Shown in pieces: positions 1 to 14,179 of a stretch of DNA of 64,000 nt. Position numbers and translations under genes: made by a program. Source of the stretch: Cherax quadricarinatus. Taxonomy: Eukaryota > Arthropoda > Malacostraca > Decapoda > Parastacidae. Location of the stretch: NCBI RefSeq assembly GCF_038502225.1, contig NC_091325.1, positions 32,743,514 to 32,807,513 on the forward strand, given 5' to 3'. How positions within the stretch are numbered: the stretch's first letter is position 1; each line of letters starts with the position of its first letter. A model generated the notes under the pieces. It did no database searches and was not told the DNA's origin. It saw only the letters and a list, made by a program, of their open reading frames with translations.

Positions 1-2135
1 AGTTCTAATGCTATATTTATGCTGTTTTAATCTTAGTTCGAGATTTTTACCAATTTGACCGTAATAAACTTTATCGCAAATTTTACAAGGAATCTTATAG
101 ACATATCCATCAGCATTTTGGGGGGAATTCTTTATCAAAAGTTTTTTTACTGTATCAAGATTTTTGAATACAACTTTAATATTAAAAGTCTTAAGAAGTG
201 AAGGCATATCAACCAAGTTTTCATGGTAAGGGAGAACCAACATATTTTTAGTTGAATAAGGCTGGTTGTCCCTTTTTGGATTGTAAAAAGTACTTCTAGC
301 AACTTTAAAAGATTTATCAATTACATTTCTTGGGTATTTTAAATCATTACCTGTTTCATAAATTTTGGATATTTCCTCATCTATGAACTCAGGACTACAA
401 ATTCGTAAAGCTCTCAAAAACATTGATGAGAAAACAAACAGTTTGACTCTATCTTGATGCGATGAATAATAGTGGACATAGGAACAGTTATTTGTAGGTT
501 TTCTGTAAATTTTAAATTTGAATTCATTATTACCCTTAATAATTAAAACATCTAGAAAAGGCAATGAGTTATTTTCTTCAAACTCAACAGTAAAGTTTAT
601 AGAATGAGCTAAGCTATTTAATTTTCCTAGGAAATGGTGTATATCTACATTTTTGGGCATAAGACACAAAATATCACCAACATATCTGAACCATTTAGCT
701 CTATTAGGGAGGATTGTGTTAAGTAACCTTGTTTCAAAAAATTCCATGTATAGGTTACTAAGAACAGGTGAAAGAGGATTTCCCGTTGCCATACCAAACT
801 TCTGAGTGTAAAACTTATCATTAAATACAAATTTTGCATCAACAATGCAAAGTTTAATAAGTTTAATGATAGTAGGAACTGGCAATGGTAAATCATAGTT
901 AACGAGTTCTTCAGATAAGAAACTTAATAAATCATCAACAGGAACTTTCGTAAACAAGGAAGTAACATCAAAACTAACCATGTTAAAATCATTTAAGTCA
1001 GTCAAGGAGCTTAATTTATCAACCAAGTCTATGTTGTTTTTAACATTAAAGTTAGAAATTTTGCCAACAATAGGGCTCAAAATATCAACAAGCCATTTGG
1101 ATAATTTATTTGAAACTGACCCTATGGAGCTAATAATTGGTCTGACTGGATTCCCTGGTTTGTGTGTTTTTATTAGTCCATACATGTAAGGTAAAGATGG
1201 ATTAGTGGAAGAAAATTGTTTCACTAATTCATCTTTGCCTTTCAGTAGAAGTTTTATTGTTTTATTGAAATTGCTGCTAACGGTTTCTAGGGGATTTTTC
1301 CTAAGTTTTAATAATAGGTTTCAGTATCATCTAAGAGATTATTCATTTTTTCTTGGTAATCATTTTCTTTCATAATTACTATTGCATTTATTTTGTCTGC
1401 TTTAGTAAGGGGCAAATTTTTATTGTTATTAAGTGTATCATAAGACTTAAAGAATCTTTGAGGGCAATTGGGAATGTTTGGTTTTAACATAGAGCTGTAT
1501 ACCATTCCTTTACTAATATTAATTTCATCAGAGGATAAATCAGAAAATTTTTCAAAATTACAAAAGGCTTTTGCAATTTCAACATTATTAAGCTTTTTTG
1601 AAGTTGCAAAACTTAGGCCAAAACCTAGAGCAGCAGTTGTATATTTGTCTAAAATTTCATCTGATAAGTTAATTACAAAATTGTTATTAGCATGCTTTGT
1701 CCAATCACTATTTTCAATTAAAATGTCTAATTTTCTTTGTAGTTTGCTCTTGAGCTCATTACAAATTCTTCTGAGTTTATTATAGCAATGATCCTACATA
1801 CTGTGTTTCCATTCTGATGGAATGGCCTGATTAAAAGAGTATTTTTTGTTTCTCAATATTTTGAATGCTTCCTTCTCCTGTATTTTAGTTATTTCAATAT
1901 GTTTCTGAAGAATAATTCTCATAAAATCATCAAAAGGACCATCTCTCATGTCAAGGAGTCTATTGGGTAAAAGAGACTTGGGCAGAACTTGTTCATTTAA
2001 ACAATTTTTTAAGAAATTAAGTCGAATTTTTAACTTGTGGGACTTGATCAGTGCAGAAGAAAACTGTGAAACAAAAGACATATGATTAGGAAAGCTTATC
2101 GAGAACATTCTGAAGAGTCGTGTGGTATCCATTAA

Positions 2136-2767
<632 letters not shown>

Positions 2768-4569
2768 AAAGACCTCTTTAGCCTTATCTAAATACTGTTC
2801 ACTTATATGTTTCACTGTAAACACCTGGTCCACACACCCCCTACCTTTCCTAAAGCCTCCTTGTTCATCTGCTATCCTATTTTCCGTCTTACTCTTAATT
2901 CTTTCAATTATAACTACCATACTTTACCAGGTATACTCAACAGACTTATCCCCCTATAATTTTTGCACTCTCTTTTATGCCCTTTGCCTTTATACAAAGG
3001 AACTATGCATGCTCTCTGCCAATCCCTAGGTACCTTACCCTCTTCCATACATTTATTAAATAATTGCACCAACCACTCCAAAACTATATCCCCACGTGCT
3101 TTTAACATTTCTATCTTTATCCCATCAATCCCAGCTGCCTTACCCCCTTTCATTTTACCTACTGCCTCACGAACTTCCCCCACACTCACAACTGGCTCTT
3201 CCTCACTCCTACAAGATGTTACTCCTCCTTGCCCTATACACGAAATCACAGCTTCCCTATCTTCATCAACATTTAACAATTCCTCAAAATATTCCCTCCA
3301 TCTTCCCAATACCTCTAACTCTCCATTTAATAACTCTCCTCTCCTATTTTTAACTGACAAATCCATTTGTTCTCTAGGCTTTCTTAACTTGTTAATCTCA
3401 CTCCAAAACTTTTTCTTATTTTCAACAAAATTTGTTGATAACATCTCACCCACTCTCTCATTTGCTCTCTTTTTACATTGCTTCACCACTCTCTTAACCT
3501 CTCTCTTTTTCTCCATATACTCTTCCCTCCTTGCATCACTTCTACTTTGTAAAAACTTCTCATATGCTAACTTTTTCTCCCTTACTACTCTCTTTACATC
3601 ATCATTCCACCAATCGCTCCTCTTCCCTCCCGCACCCACTTTCCTGTAACCACAAACTTCTGCTGAACACTCTAACACTACATTTTTAAACCTACCCCAT
3701 ACCTCTTCGACCCCATTGCCTATGCTCTCATTAGCCCATCTATCCTCCAATAGCTGTTTATATCTTACCCTAACTGCCTCCTCTTTTAGTTTATAAACCT
3801 TCACCTCTCTCTTCCCTGATGCTTCTATTCTCCTTGTATCCCATCTACCTTTTACTCTCAGTGTAGCTACAACTAGAAAGTGATCTGATATATCTGTGGC
3901 CCCTCTATAAACATGTACATCCTGAAGTCTACTCAACAGTCTTTTATCTACCAATACATAATCCAACAAACTACTGTCATTTCGCCCTACATCATATCTT
4001 GTATACTTATTTATCCTCTTTTTCTTAAAATATGTATTACCTATAACTAATCCCCTTTCTATACAAAGTTCAATTAAAGGGCTCCCATTATCATTTACAC
4101 CTGGCACCCCAAACTTACCTACCACACCCTCTCTAAAAGTTTCTCCTACTTTAGCATTCAGGTCCCCTACCACAATTACTCTCTCACTTGGTTCAAAGCC
4201 TCCTATACATTCACTTAACATCTCCCAAAATCTCTCTCTCTCCTCTGCATTCCTCTCTTCTCCAGGTGCATACACGCTTATTATGACCCACTTCTCGCAT
4301 CCAACCTTTACTTTAATCCACATAATTCTTGAATTTACACATTCATATTCTCTTTTCTCCTTCCATAACTGATCATTTAACATTACTGCTACCCCTTCCT
4401 TTGCTCTAACTCTCTCAGATACTCCAGATTTAATCCCATTTATTTCCCCCCACTGAAACTCTCCTACCCCCTTCAGCTTTGTTTCGCTTAGGGCCAGGAC
4501 ATCCAACTTCTTTTCATTCATAACATCAGCAATCATCTGTTTCTTGTCATCCGCACTACATCCACGCAC
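2768..4569 (-). pseudogene. RTE-like ORF2: APE endonuclease and partial RT
   Basis: Conceptual protein of 551 residues from 4569 to 2914, then a shifted continuation to 2768. The endonuclease keeps LNVRG just upstream of the listed start, LSETKL, VVGDLNAKVG, the DVGRNDSSLLDYVL block and TDISDHF, so all main APE-type residues are present. The RT begins with GGKAAGIDGIKIEML and the NYRGISLLS block. Near 2914-2925 one or two bases are lost, which shifts the frame ahead of the EEQGGFRKGRGC-like block (here DEQGGFRKGRGCVDQVF). The listed start is a GTG, and the frame is open further upstream without an ATG, so the true start is unclear. RTE-clade proteins nick DNA and reverse-transcribe their own RNA. 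This copy lacks RT motifs from the first catalytic Asp onward. Confidence 0.85.
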
Positions 4570-4998
4570 ATTTAAGCATCCCAGTTTTATAAAGTTTTTC
4601 TTCTTCTCTTTTTTAGTAAATGTCTACAGGAGAAGGGGTTACTAGCCCATTGCTCCCGGCATTTTAGTCGCCTCATACGACACGCACGGCTTACGGAGGA
4701 AAGATTCTTTTCCACTTCCCCATGGACAATAGAAGAAATAAAGAAGAACAAGAGCTATTTAGAAAAAGGAGAAAAACCTAGATGTATATATATATATATA
4801 TGCATGTGCGTGTCTGTGAAGTGTGACCAAAGTGTAAGTAGGAGTAGCAAGATATCCCTGTTATCTAGCGTGTTTATGAGACAGAAAAAGAAACCAGCAA
4901 TCCTACCATCATGCAAAACAGTTACAGGTTTTTGTTTCACAGTCATCTGGCAGGATGGTAGTACTTCCCTGGGTGGTTGCTGTCTACCAACCTAGTAC
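2768..4998 (-). mobile_element. RTE-like LINE, copy A (3'-truncated)
   Basis: A 5' UTR (4998-4570) is followed by the ORF2 region. The same UTR and ORF, in the opposite direction, make up copy B at 9644-11310. The 5' UTR includes a small (TA)n (4784-4801), and the copy begins directly next to the (TA)n at 5003-5274. The body stops within the RT domain at about 2768, where the tRNA-like repeat begins, so the downstream RT and 3' end are missing. Confidence 0.88.
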
Positions 4999-5002
4999 CT
5001 AC

Positions 5003-5274
<272 letters not shown>

Positions 5275-5601
5275 CGGATCGGATCGAGGACGACGAGAGC
5301 TGTCGTAAGATGGGAAGGAAGAAGGATAAGGAAGGATGGAAATAACTGGAAAAGGATGGGGAGGAGGGGAAGAGGAGGAATGAAGGCAAGTGGCCCATCC
5401 ACTTTGGGACATGTGGTACAAAAGTACTGGAGACGTAGATAGAGAGGCTTGACTGATGTCATTGCTTGGCTCACTAGGAGAGGATGGCGAAGGCAGCGGT
5501 AGGAGCTGGGAGTGTCAGAAGGCAGCAAGCAGGATGAGTTGGTTATGGTCTTAAACCGTTTATCAGTGCGGTAAATTGTTTTCGAGAGAGTTGTATCACA
5601 C
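5275..5601. other. unassigned, purine-rich
   Basis: AG-rich stretch starting CGGATCGGATCGAGG after the TA tract, with no convincing frame or repeat match elsewhere in the window. It may be a 3' or intergenic part of the LINE whose ORF1 follows. Confidence 0.4.
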
Positions 5602-6886
5602 TTATGGGAGAGCTGTAGTAGTATTCGTTGGTTTGGAGGTGGTGGAGTATCTGTTGTATGTAGGGAAAGGTCTTTCTTCGCTTTGGTACGATACAGTGTT
5701 GTCTTGGAGATGTTGGATGAGTTCTAGGCGAGTCATGCTTGCAGGGTATAGCTTCGTGGTGTAGAATGTGAGTCCTTTGTGTTTAACCCATGGTGTTCCA
5801 GGTGAGCTAAGTAGAAAAGGCGGTGGTGGAGTAGAGGAAGGTGGTGTTGCTTCGTTTTCAACTTCAGTAGACGAATTAGAAGATGTTTCTGGTGATAAGG
5901 CTTCTGATTGGTTGGATTCAGTGAGAGGTGGTGGCGGTGGAGGCTTCTCATTGGTCGTTGGATTGACGTCACTAGTTGGTGGTGTTGATGGAACTTCTGC
6001 AGAAGAGTTGGCGATTAAGTTTTTGGTGAATTTGAGAATTTCTTCAGAAGGTGGAGATGCTGGAAATGTAAATGAAGGCATATTATTTAATGCAAATAAC
6101 TCGTTGATGGTAGAGTTAAATGATCCAGGTACAGCCATGTTTTGCATATGAGCGTATAGTAGACAGTAGTGAATCTTCGTTACGTCACATGTTGGAGGAG
6201 TGATGGTAGTGGTGGTGGTGGAGGCGGGCTGAGTAGATGCTTGAAGTAATTTTGTAGTGTCTGCTTGTATTTTTGCAATTGCTGCATACGTTAGAGTGTT
6301 GCTAGTAGGTTTTTTCTTTGCTGCATCTTGTGTTTTCTTCATAATATCCTTTCTTGTAGGACATTTTGCTGCCAGTGTATGGTGATCATTACTCTTGCAG
6401 TTTAAGCACGCTGGTTGTGTTGGAGCAGCAGCGGTGCAGGAACTGAAGGTGTGTCCCTCACTACCACATGTAGTGCAGAACTTCTTGTCTTTTACTGGAC
6501 ATGCTTTGGTGGTGTGATGGTATGAATAACAGTTCCAGCAATGTTGGATGTAGTGATATCTCTCTGCTTCAATGTAGGAAGGGCTGATGTAGTAGTAGTA
6601 GACAGCAAGACCTTCGTTCAGTGCAGTGGCAGCCATGTTCACGTCGGTGAAGGTGACCTTGATCATGGACGTTGCATTTGGGATTTTTGTAATGCTGTCA
6701 ACAGTAGCCCAAGTATTTTGCGTCTCGATGGATGACTTGAGTTCAGCAGGTGTTTGAGACGTCAGAATCTTGTCCAGTTTTTTTTAGGAATACTGATTTC
6801 CTTGCCCTGAGGGCAGGAGATGACGTAACAGTAAACCCTTGAGTAGTAAGAGTAGTGATGGCTTCTGTAGTGAGTAGCTTCTCTGC
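5602..6886 (-). pseudogene. gag-like ORF1 of a Jockey/I-type LINE
   Basis: The main frame (6666-5602, 354 residues) carries three zinc knuckles: CWNCYSYHHTTKAC, CTTCGSEGHTFSSC and CLNCKSNDHHTLAAKC. A Pro/Thr/Ser-rich tail follows (PPPPPP and TTTTT runs). Upstream the same frame stays open (LDKILTSQTPAELKSSIE) to a run of eight A near 6780, where the frame shifts. Beyond it another frame gives TLTTQGFTVTSSPALRARK, the expected N-terminal part. Such ORF1 proteins bind element RNA and form RNPs. No matching ORF2 follows downstream, so the copy is an orphaned ORF1. The A-run slip near 6780 is probably the inactivating change. Confidence 0.8.
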
Positions 6887-6889
6887 TTC

Positions 6890-6891
<2 letters not shown>

Positions 6892-6965
<74 letters not shown>

Positions 6966-6974
6966 TTATTTATT
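6892..6974. repeat. (TA)n then (TTTA)n
   Basis: TA tract passing into TTTATTTATTTATTTATTA, which is the A-rich tail (AATAA)n of the minus-strand LINE tail that follows. Confidence 0.95.
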
Positions 6975-7106
6975 TATTATCACACTGGCCGATTCCCACC
7001 AAGGCAGGGTGGCCCGAAAAAGAAAAACTTTCACCATCATTCACTCCATCACTGTCTTGCCAGAAGGGTGCTTCACACTACAGTTTTTAAACTGCAACAT
7101 TAATGT
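6975..7106 (-). mobile_element. RTE-type LINE 3' tail fragment
   Basis: The minus strand matches 24404-24548 (plus) nearly throughout: TTAATGTTGCAGTTTAAAAA, then GATGGTGAAAGTTTTTCTTT, then CACCCTGCCTTGGTGGGAAT and an (AATAA)n tail. A related, more diverged version (GGTCACCCTACCTCTGTGGG) ends the RTE-like fragment near 31500. These are probably 3' ends of related LINEs left after strong 5' truncation. Confidence 0.7.
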
Positions 7107-7111
7107 ATATC

Positions 7112-7142
<31 letters not shown>
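7112..7142. repeat. (GA)n microsatellite
   Basis: Short GA tract immediately 5' of the Jockey-like LINE fragment; a longer one follows that fragment at 8279-8357. Confidence 0.95.
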
Positions 7143-7144
<2 letters not shown>

Positions 7145-8275
7145 CGAGCTGTATCAGCAAGACATCCTATTGGGGCAAGTGTTCCACAGGGAAGCGTGCT
7201 GGGACCATTGTTATGGAATGTCTACTTCAATGACCTTCTTCATCTCATCCCAGAATCCTATGCATATGCAAACGACTGTACACTGACATTCACTTATCCA
7301 AGGGAATAAATGCCAGCTGCTCTAAGCTACATCAATCACCAGCTAATAGCTTTATCAGCTTGGGGAAATAGATGGTAAATAACATTTGCTCCTGAGAAAA
7401 TGCAAATGATAATGGTCTGCATGCACCAGGATGGTAATGCCAGTGCATTAGTAAGGATGAATGGGAGGGTGTTGGCACATGGGGAAGAAATTGATATCCT
7501 TGGGGTGAAATTTGACTTCAAACTGACCATGAAGACCCACGTTGTAAATCATGCAAACACGGCAGCCAGGAAGCTAACATCACTTTGCCTTATTTCGCAT
7601 CTCCTTGACAGTAGGGATTGCAAGATTATGTACGAGGCACAAGTACGCTCACACCTAGAGTATGCTTCACTTTCTTGGTTTGCCTGCCCCCCCCCCCCCA
7701 CTCTCATCTGCAACTGCTTGACAGAGTAGAGAACAGAGCAAGATATCTCATTTCTCTCCTGGACCAATCCTGGAATGATCTGTCATTTCAGCAAAGCCTT
7801 CAACACAGGAGGGATGTGGGTGGCCTTACTGTTGTATCAAAGTACCACACTGGCATCCACATCGAGGACAGCGTGAAGCAAGCTTCTATACCGCAAGACG
7901 GACAGAAAGCAGCAACTTCACTCTGGCTGTACCCTTCTCCAGAACATCACTTCATCTGAGATCATTTATCCCAGGATGACTCGAGTATGGAACACATTCG
8001 TACAGCATTATGATGTCAACGAGATGAAGTCAGTTGATCAAATGAAAATGTTGGCCCACAGATGGCTCCAACTTCATCCTGTTCCCTACTTGTATGTCTC
8101 ATAACATTAAAAATACTTGTATGTTTTATAACAATAAAAATGCTTTCAAATGAGCTGATATAGGTAACAACTCTTAGCTTGTCAATAAAGTTAGGAATCC
8201 TTAACCTGTAAATAGCTTGTCAATAAAGATAGGGATCCTTGATTAACCTACCCTTGTAAAACGCCTAACCTGTGT

Positions 8276-8278
<3 letters not shown>
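7143..8278 (+). pseudogene. Jockey-like LINE, RT 3' half and tail
   Basis: The reading starts inside the RT at GASVPQGSVLGPLLWNVYF, so the copy is strongly 5'-truncated. The catalytic motif reads YAND instead of YADD: the first Asp is now Asn. A TAA follows within 20 codons (PRE, stop, MPAAL). The later part (7400-7729) gives ILGVKFDFKLTMKTHV and the HLEYASLSWF segment typical of LINE RT C-terminal domains. A run of 13 C near 7690 shifts the frame before LDRVENRARYLISLL, and further shifts occur near 7870-7990 before RSFIPRMTRVWN. The reading ends at about 8104. The 3' UTR holds repeated CTTGTCAATAAAG. (GA)n tracts flank both ends. Confidence 0.85.
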
Positions 8279-8356
<78 letters not shown>

Positions 8357-8357
8357 G
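8279..8357. repeat. (GA)n microsatellite
   Basis: About 78 bp of GA directly after the 3' UTR of the Jockey-like fragment. Confidence 0.97.
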
Positions 8358-9383
8358 TTCAGAGACGGCCCAAGTCAGCAAAGGCTGGTCAGGGTGGGGT
8401 GCAGCGCTATCATCAAGGTCAATTTAACCTAAATACTAACCTTTTCTCCCTTAATTTGATGCCTTTCAGCACCTCTAATCAGACGGAATAGTTGGCCTTC
8501 GATTTTCCTCTCACTATAATGATGCTTTGTGAGAATGATTTGTGAGAGAGGTTGTGAGAAGCATTTATGAGAATGATTTCCGAAGATAACATGCAGGGAA
8601 ATGTAAGAATGATTAGCACAAATGCACTGAGAAGGATATGTAAGTTCAGGATTATCTACATACTCAATAAGAGCAAATATATATTTGCAAGAGACTGGAT
8701 TCAAAATTTAGCTGTAACAGGAAAAATATTCAGTGGATAAAAAAATTACCTATAAATTGTTCGTCATGAAAGAGGTATCAGAAGAAGTGTAGTATCACAC
8801 TGATCCATACTGAAGTATTACCTGATTATGGAAAATGAAACCAAAATGCCGGAAGCCGACGAATCTCCTGTATTCCTTATAGTAGATGATGAGAAACTAA
8901 TTTTAAAAATATGTATATCTGAGGGAGAAGAAAATGCTACAACTGCTGGACTCACCAGACACATGACTCATCAAACTGATCTCTGAAACAAGAGGCCAGT
9001 ATCATTATGGTAGGTAATGGGAACTTCCTTCGCAGTGCTCCACTGACATTCTCGTGTCTCTTAAAACCACGAGGAAAAACGAAGAGTTTTTACACATTCA
9101 TATATCAGCCATGACACTCTGTTTCCCTTATCCTTAAAATCCAACTTGAATTAATATATCCTAACCTAATAACTTAGCCTAATCTGAATTAACCGGGATC
9201 AACACATCCTAGCCAAACCTAATTTAATTTGACCTCACGTAACCTACTAAAACCTAGTAATGAAGGTAGAATTATCGATAATATGTAAAGTATAAATATG
9301 CAACTAATGTGACTTTTTACTGTGGTAACGTATTGCTTTCCAGGAGCTTTGTCATATTGTTACAAACAACACGAGCACACAGA
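8358..9383. other. unassigned AT-rich sequence
   Basis: No frame or internal repeat that I can support. It contains loose CCTAACCTAAT-type runs at 9140-9260, common in arthropod intergenic DNA, but not a regular telomere array. Confidence 0.5.
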
Positions 9384-9643
<260 letters not shown>

Positions 9644-11310
9644 ATAGGTAGTAGGTTGGTAGACAGCAACCACCCAGGGAAGTACTACCGTCCTGCCAGA
9701 TGACTGTGAAACAAAAACCTGTAACTGTTTTGCATGATGGTAGGATTGCTGGTTTCTTTTTCTGTCTCATAAACACGCTAGATAACAGGGATATCTTGCT
9801 ACTCCTACTTACACTTTGGTCACACTTCACAGACACGCACATGCATATATATATATATACATACATCTAGGTTTTTCTCCTTTTTCTAAATAGCTCTTGT
9901 TCTTTTTTAATTCTTCTATTGTCCATGGGGAAGTGGAAAAGAATCTTTCCTCCGTAAGCCATGCGTGTCGTATAAGGCGACTAAAATGCGGGGAGCAATG
10001 GGCTAGTAACCCCTTCTCCTGTATACATTTACTAAAAAAGAGAAGAAGAAAAACTTTATAAAACTGGGATGCTTAAATGTGCGTGGATGTAGTGCGGATG
10101 ACAAGAAACAGATGATTGCTGATGTTATGAATGAAAAGAAGTTGGATGTCCTGGCTCTAAGCGAAACAAAGCTGAAGGGGGTAGGAGAGTTTCAGTGGGG
10201 GGAAATAAATGGGATTAAATCTGGAGTATCTGAGAGAGTTAGAGCAAAGGAAGGGGTAGCAGTAATGTTAAATGATCAGTTATGGAAGGAGAAAAGAGAA
10301 TATGAATGTGTAAATTCAAGAATTATGTGGATTAAAGTAAAGGTTGGATGCGAGAAGTGGGTCATAATAAGCGTGTATGCACCTGGAGAAGAGAGGAATG
10401 CAGAGGAGAGAGAGAGATTTTGGGAGATGTTAAGTGAATGTATAGGAGCCTTTGAACCAAGTGAGAGAGTAATTGTGGTAGGGGACCTGAATGCTAAAGT
10501 AGGAGAAACTTTTAGAGAGGGTGTGGTAGGTAAGTTTGGGGTGCCAGGTGTAAATGATAATGGGAGCCCTTTGATTGAACTTTGTATAGAAAGGGGTTTA
10601 GTTATAGGTAATACATATTTTAAGAAAAAGAGGATAAATAAGTATACAAGATATGATGTAGGGCGAAATGACAGTAGTTTGTTGGATTATGTATTGGTAG
10701 ATAAAAGACTGCTGAGTAGACTTCAGGATGTACATGTTTATAGAGGGGCCACAGATATATCAGATCACTTTCTAGTTGTAGCTACACTGAGAGTAAAAGG
10801 TAGATGGGATACAAGGAGAATAGAAGCATCAGGGAAGAGAGAGGTGAAGGTTTATAAACTAAAAGAGGAGGCAGTTAGGGTAAGATATAAACAGCTATTG
10901 GAGGATAGATGGGCTAATGAGAGCATAGGCAATGGGGTCGAAGAGGTATGGGGTAGGATTAAAAATGTAGTGTTAGAGTGTTCAGCAGAAGTTTGTGGTT
11001 ACAGGAAAGTGGGTGCAGGAGGGAAGAGGAGCGATTGGTGGAATGATGATGTAAAGAGAGTAGTAAGGGAGAAAAAATTAGCATATGAGAAGTTTTTACA
11101 AAGTAGAAGTGATGCAAGGAGGGAAGAGTATATGGAGAAAAAGAGAGAGGTTAAGAGAGTGGTGAAGCAATGTAAAAAGAGAGCAAATGAGAGAGTGGGT
11201 GAGATGTTATCAACAAATTTTGTTGAAAATAAGAAAAAGTTTTGGAGTGAGATTAACAAGTTAAGAAAGCCTAGAGAACAAATGGATTTGTCAGTTAAAA
11301 ATAGGAGAGG
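9644..11310 (+). mobile_element. RTE-like LINE, copy B (cut by assembly gap)
   Basis: The 5' UTR starts GGTAGTAGGTTGGTAGACAG beside the (TA)n and runs to 10078, followed by ORF2. UTR and ORF match copy A (4998-2768) in inverted orientation, with very few differences. The sequence disappears into 100 Ns at 11311. What follows the gap is not RTE sequence, so either the copy ends in the gap or the join is wrong. Confidence 0.9.
10079..11310 (+). CDS. RTE-like ORF2, endonuclease intact, partial at gap
   Basis: About 410 residues are open, without a stop, up to the gap. The APE endonuclease has LSETKL, VVGDLNAKVG, the DVGRNDSSLLDYVL block and TDISDHF in order, followed by the basic linker (WWNDDVKRVVREKKLAYEKF). 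In the shared part I see about two residue changes against copy A (IGAFEP for IGGFEP, WGRIKN for WGRFKN), so the two copies are recent relatives. The listed start is GTG and the frame is open upstream (KLGCLNVRG), so the endonuclease N-terminal Asn lies just before it. The protein would nick target DNA and prime reverse transcription. The RT cannot be assessed because of the gap. Confidence 0.85.
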
Positions 11311-11410
11311 NNNNNNNNNNNNNNNNNNNNNNNNNNNNNNNNNNNNNNNNNNNNNNNNNNNNNNNNNNNNNNNNNNNNNNNNNNNNNNNNNNNNNNNNNN
11401 NNNNNNNNNN
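11311..11410. other. assembly gap (100 N)
   Basis: Exactly 100 Ns, the usual placeholder for a gap of unknown length. It cuts RTE-like copy B. Confidence 0.99.
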
Positions 11411-13034
<1,624 letters not shown>

Positions 13035-13080
<46 letters not shown>

Positions 13081-13081
13081 T
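13035..13081. repeat. (TAA)n microsatellite
   Basis: About 45 bp of TAA. Confidence 0.95.
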
Positions 13082-13184
13082 ATTTTTTCTACAAGTAGTA
13101 ATATACAAGGTATACAGGCCTAGATAACATCAATGACATACTACTGTATAGAACTGCTTGTTAGGTAGAACTTTTCGGGAAAAA

Positions 13185-13372
13185 TAGATTAATTTTGCCC
13201 AAGGGTGCGACCCACATCATTCGGCTAACACTCAGGTACCATTATTCACTGATGGGTGAACATAGACAACCGGTGTAAGGAAACACGCCCAGTGATTCAA
13301 CCCTCATCGGAATCGAACCTGGACGCTCACCATGTGAATAAAGTGCTTTTGCCACCAGGCCACGGCGACTTC
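13185..13372 (-). repeat. tRNA-derived SINE
   Basis: On the minus strand the head reads GTGGCCTGGTGGCAAAAGC (A-box region), then AGGTTCGATTCCGATG (B box). The body follows with GTACCTGAGTGTTAGCCGA. The same head and body order is found, better preserved, at 34488-34757 on the plus strand. Both are copies of one SINE family. This copy has lost its tail. Confidence 0.82.
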
Positions 13373-13469
13373 CATGAACTGTATCCCCGTATTTCATAAC
13401 CCCAGCCTCCTCTACTTGAACTCATGCAAAAAAGGAATATTTGAAGGTAGTCACGAAAATCTAATCCAG

Positions 13470-13470
<1 letters not shown>

Positions 13471-13538
<68 letters not shown>
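13471..13538. repeat. (TA)n microsatellite
   Basis: About 70 bp of TA beside the tRNA-like repeat. Confidence 0.97.
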
Positions 13539-13540
<2 letters not shown>

Positions 13541-13541
<1 letters not shown>

Positions 13542-13728
13542 GCAAGGAATTCGCGAGAGCAGGCGAAATATACACAAACACTGATCTCTGGCTGAAGGAG
13601 ACTCGAACCTACGAACCTTGGAAAAAGGTACGCAGTGCTATACCATTCTCACCACACTGGACCAATACCTTGGCGTCCAGCTTGCGCTAGACGTTGATCC
13701 AAGGCAGCCAGCATTTAGGGAGAAGGCT
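13541..13728 (-). repeat. tRNA-like SINE-type repeat, rearranged copy
   Basis: Same family as 2526-2767. Here the far end of one unit (GCGAGAGCAGGCGAAATATA) directly precedes the start of another (AACACTGATCTCTGGCTGAA), as if two units were adjacent and one was mostly deleted. The A-box-like and B-box-like segments are readable on the minus strand. Confidence 0.7.
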
Positions 13729-13775
13729 ACCCTTAGACTAAGGGTACTAAGGTTACCCTTAGACTAAGGGTAACC
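13728..13775. repeat. two adjacent perfect palindromes
   Basis: 13728-13746 is TACCCTTAG, A, CTAAGGGTA (9-bp arms). 13751-13775 is GGTTACCCTTAG, A, CTAAGGGTAACC (12-bp arms). They share the same core and lie 4 bp apart. Confidence 0.95.
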
Positions 13776-13960
13776 GTGGCCGGTGACACCTACGCTACTC
13801 TGAGACCTCTCTCCCTGATTTGGTTGCTCCCTTGCAACATTGCACAGCTCCTGATGATGTACTGAGAAGTGTGAAAGTACTTGAGCTAAAGTTATCCACT
13901 TCCCCCCCCCGTGGCTTGTCCTGCATAGTTAAGATCGCCTGTCTGCGATTGTTTGTATAT

Positions 13961-14179
<219 letters not shown>

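Noticed and set aside
3096..3649. Plus-strand open frames opposite RTE-like copy A
   Set aside because: Shadow frames of the minus-strand ORF2; the codons match known domains only on the minus strand.
9120..9260. Arthropod telomere repeat (CCTAA)n
   Set aside because: Only scattered CCTAAC-like words; no regular array.
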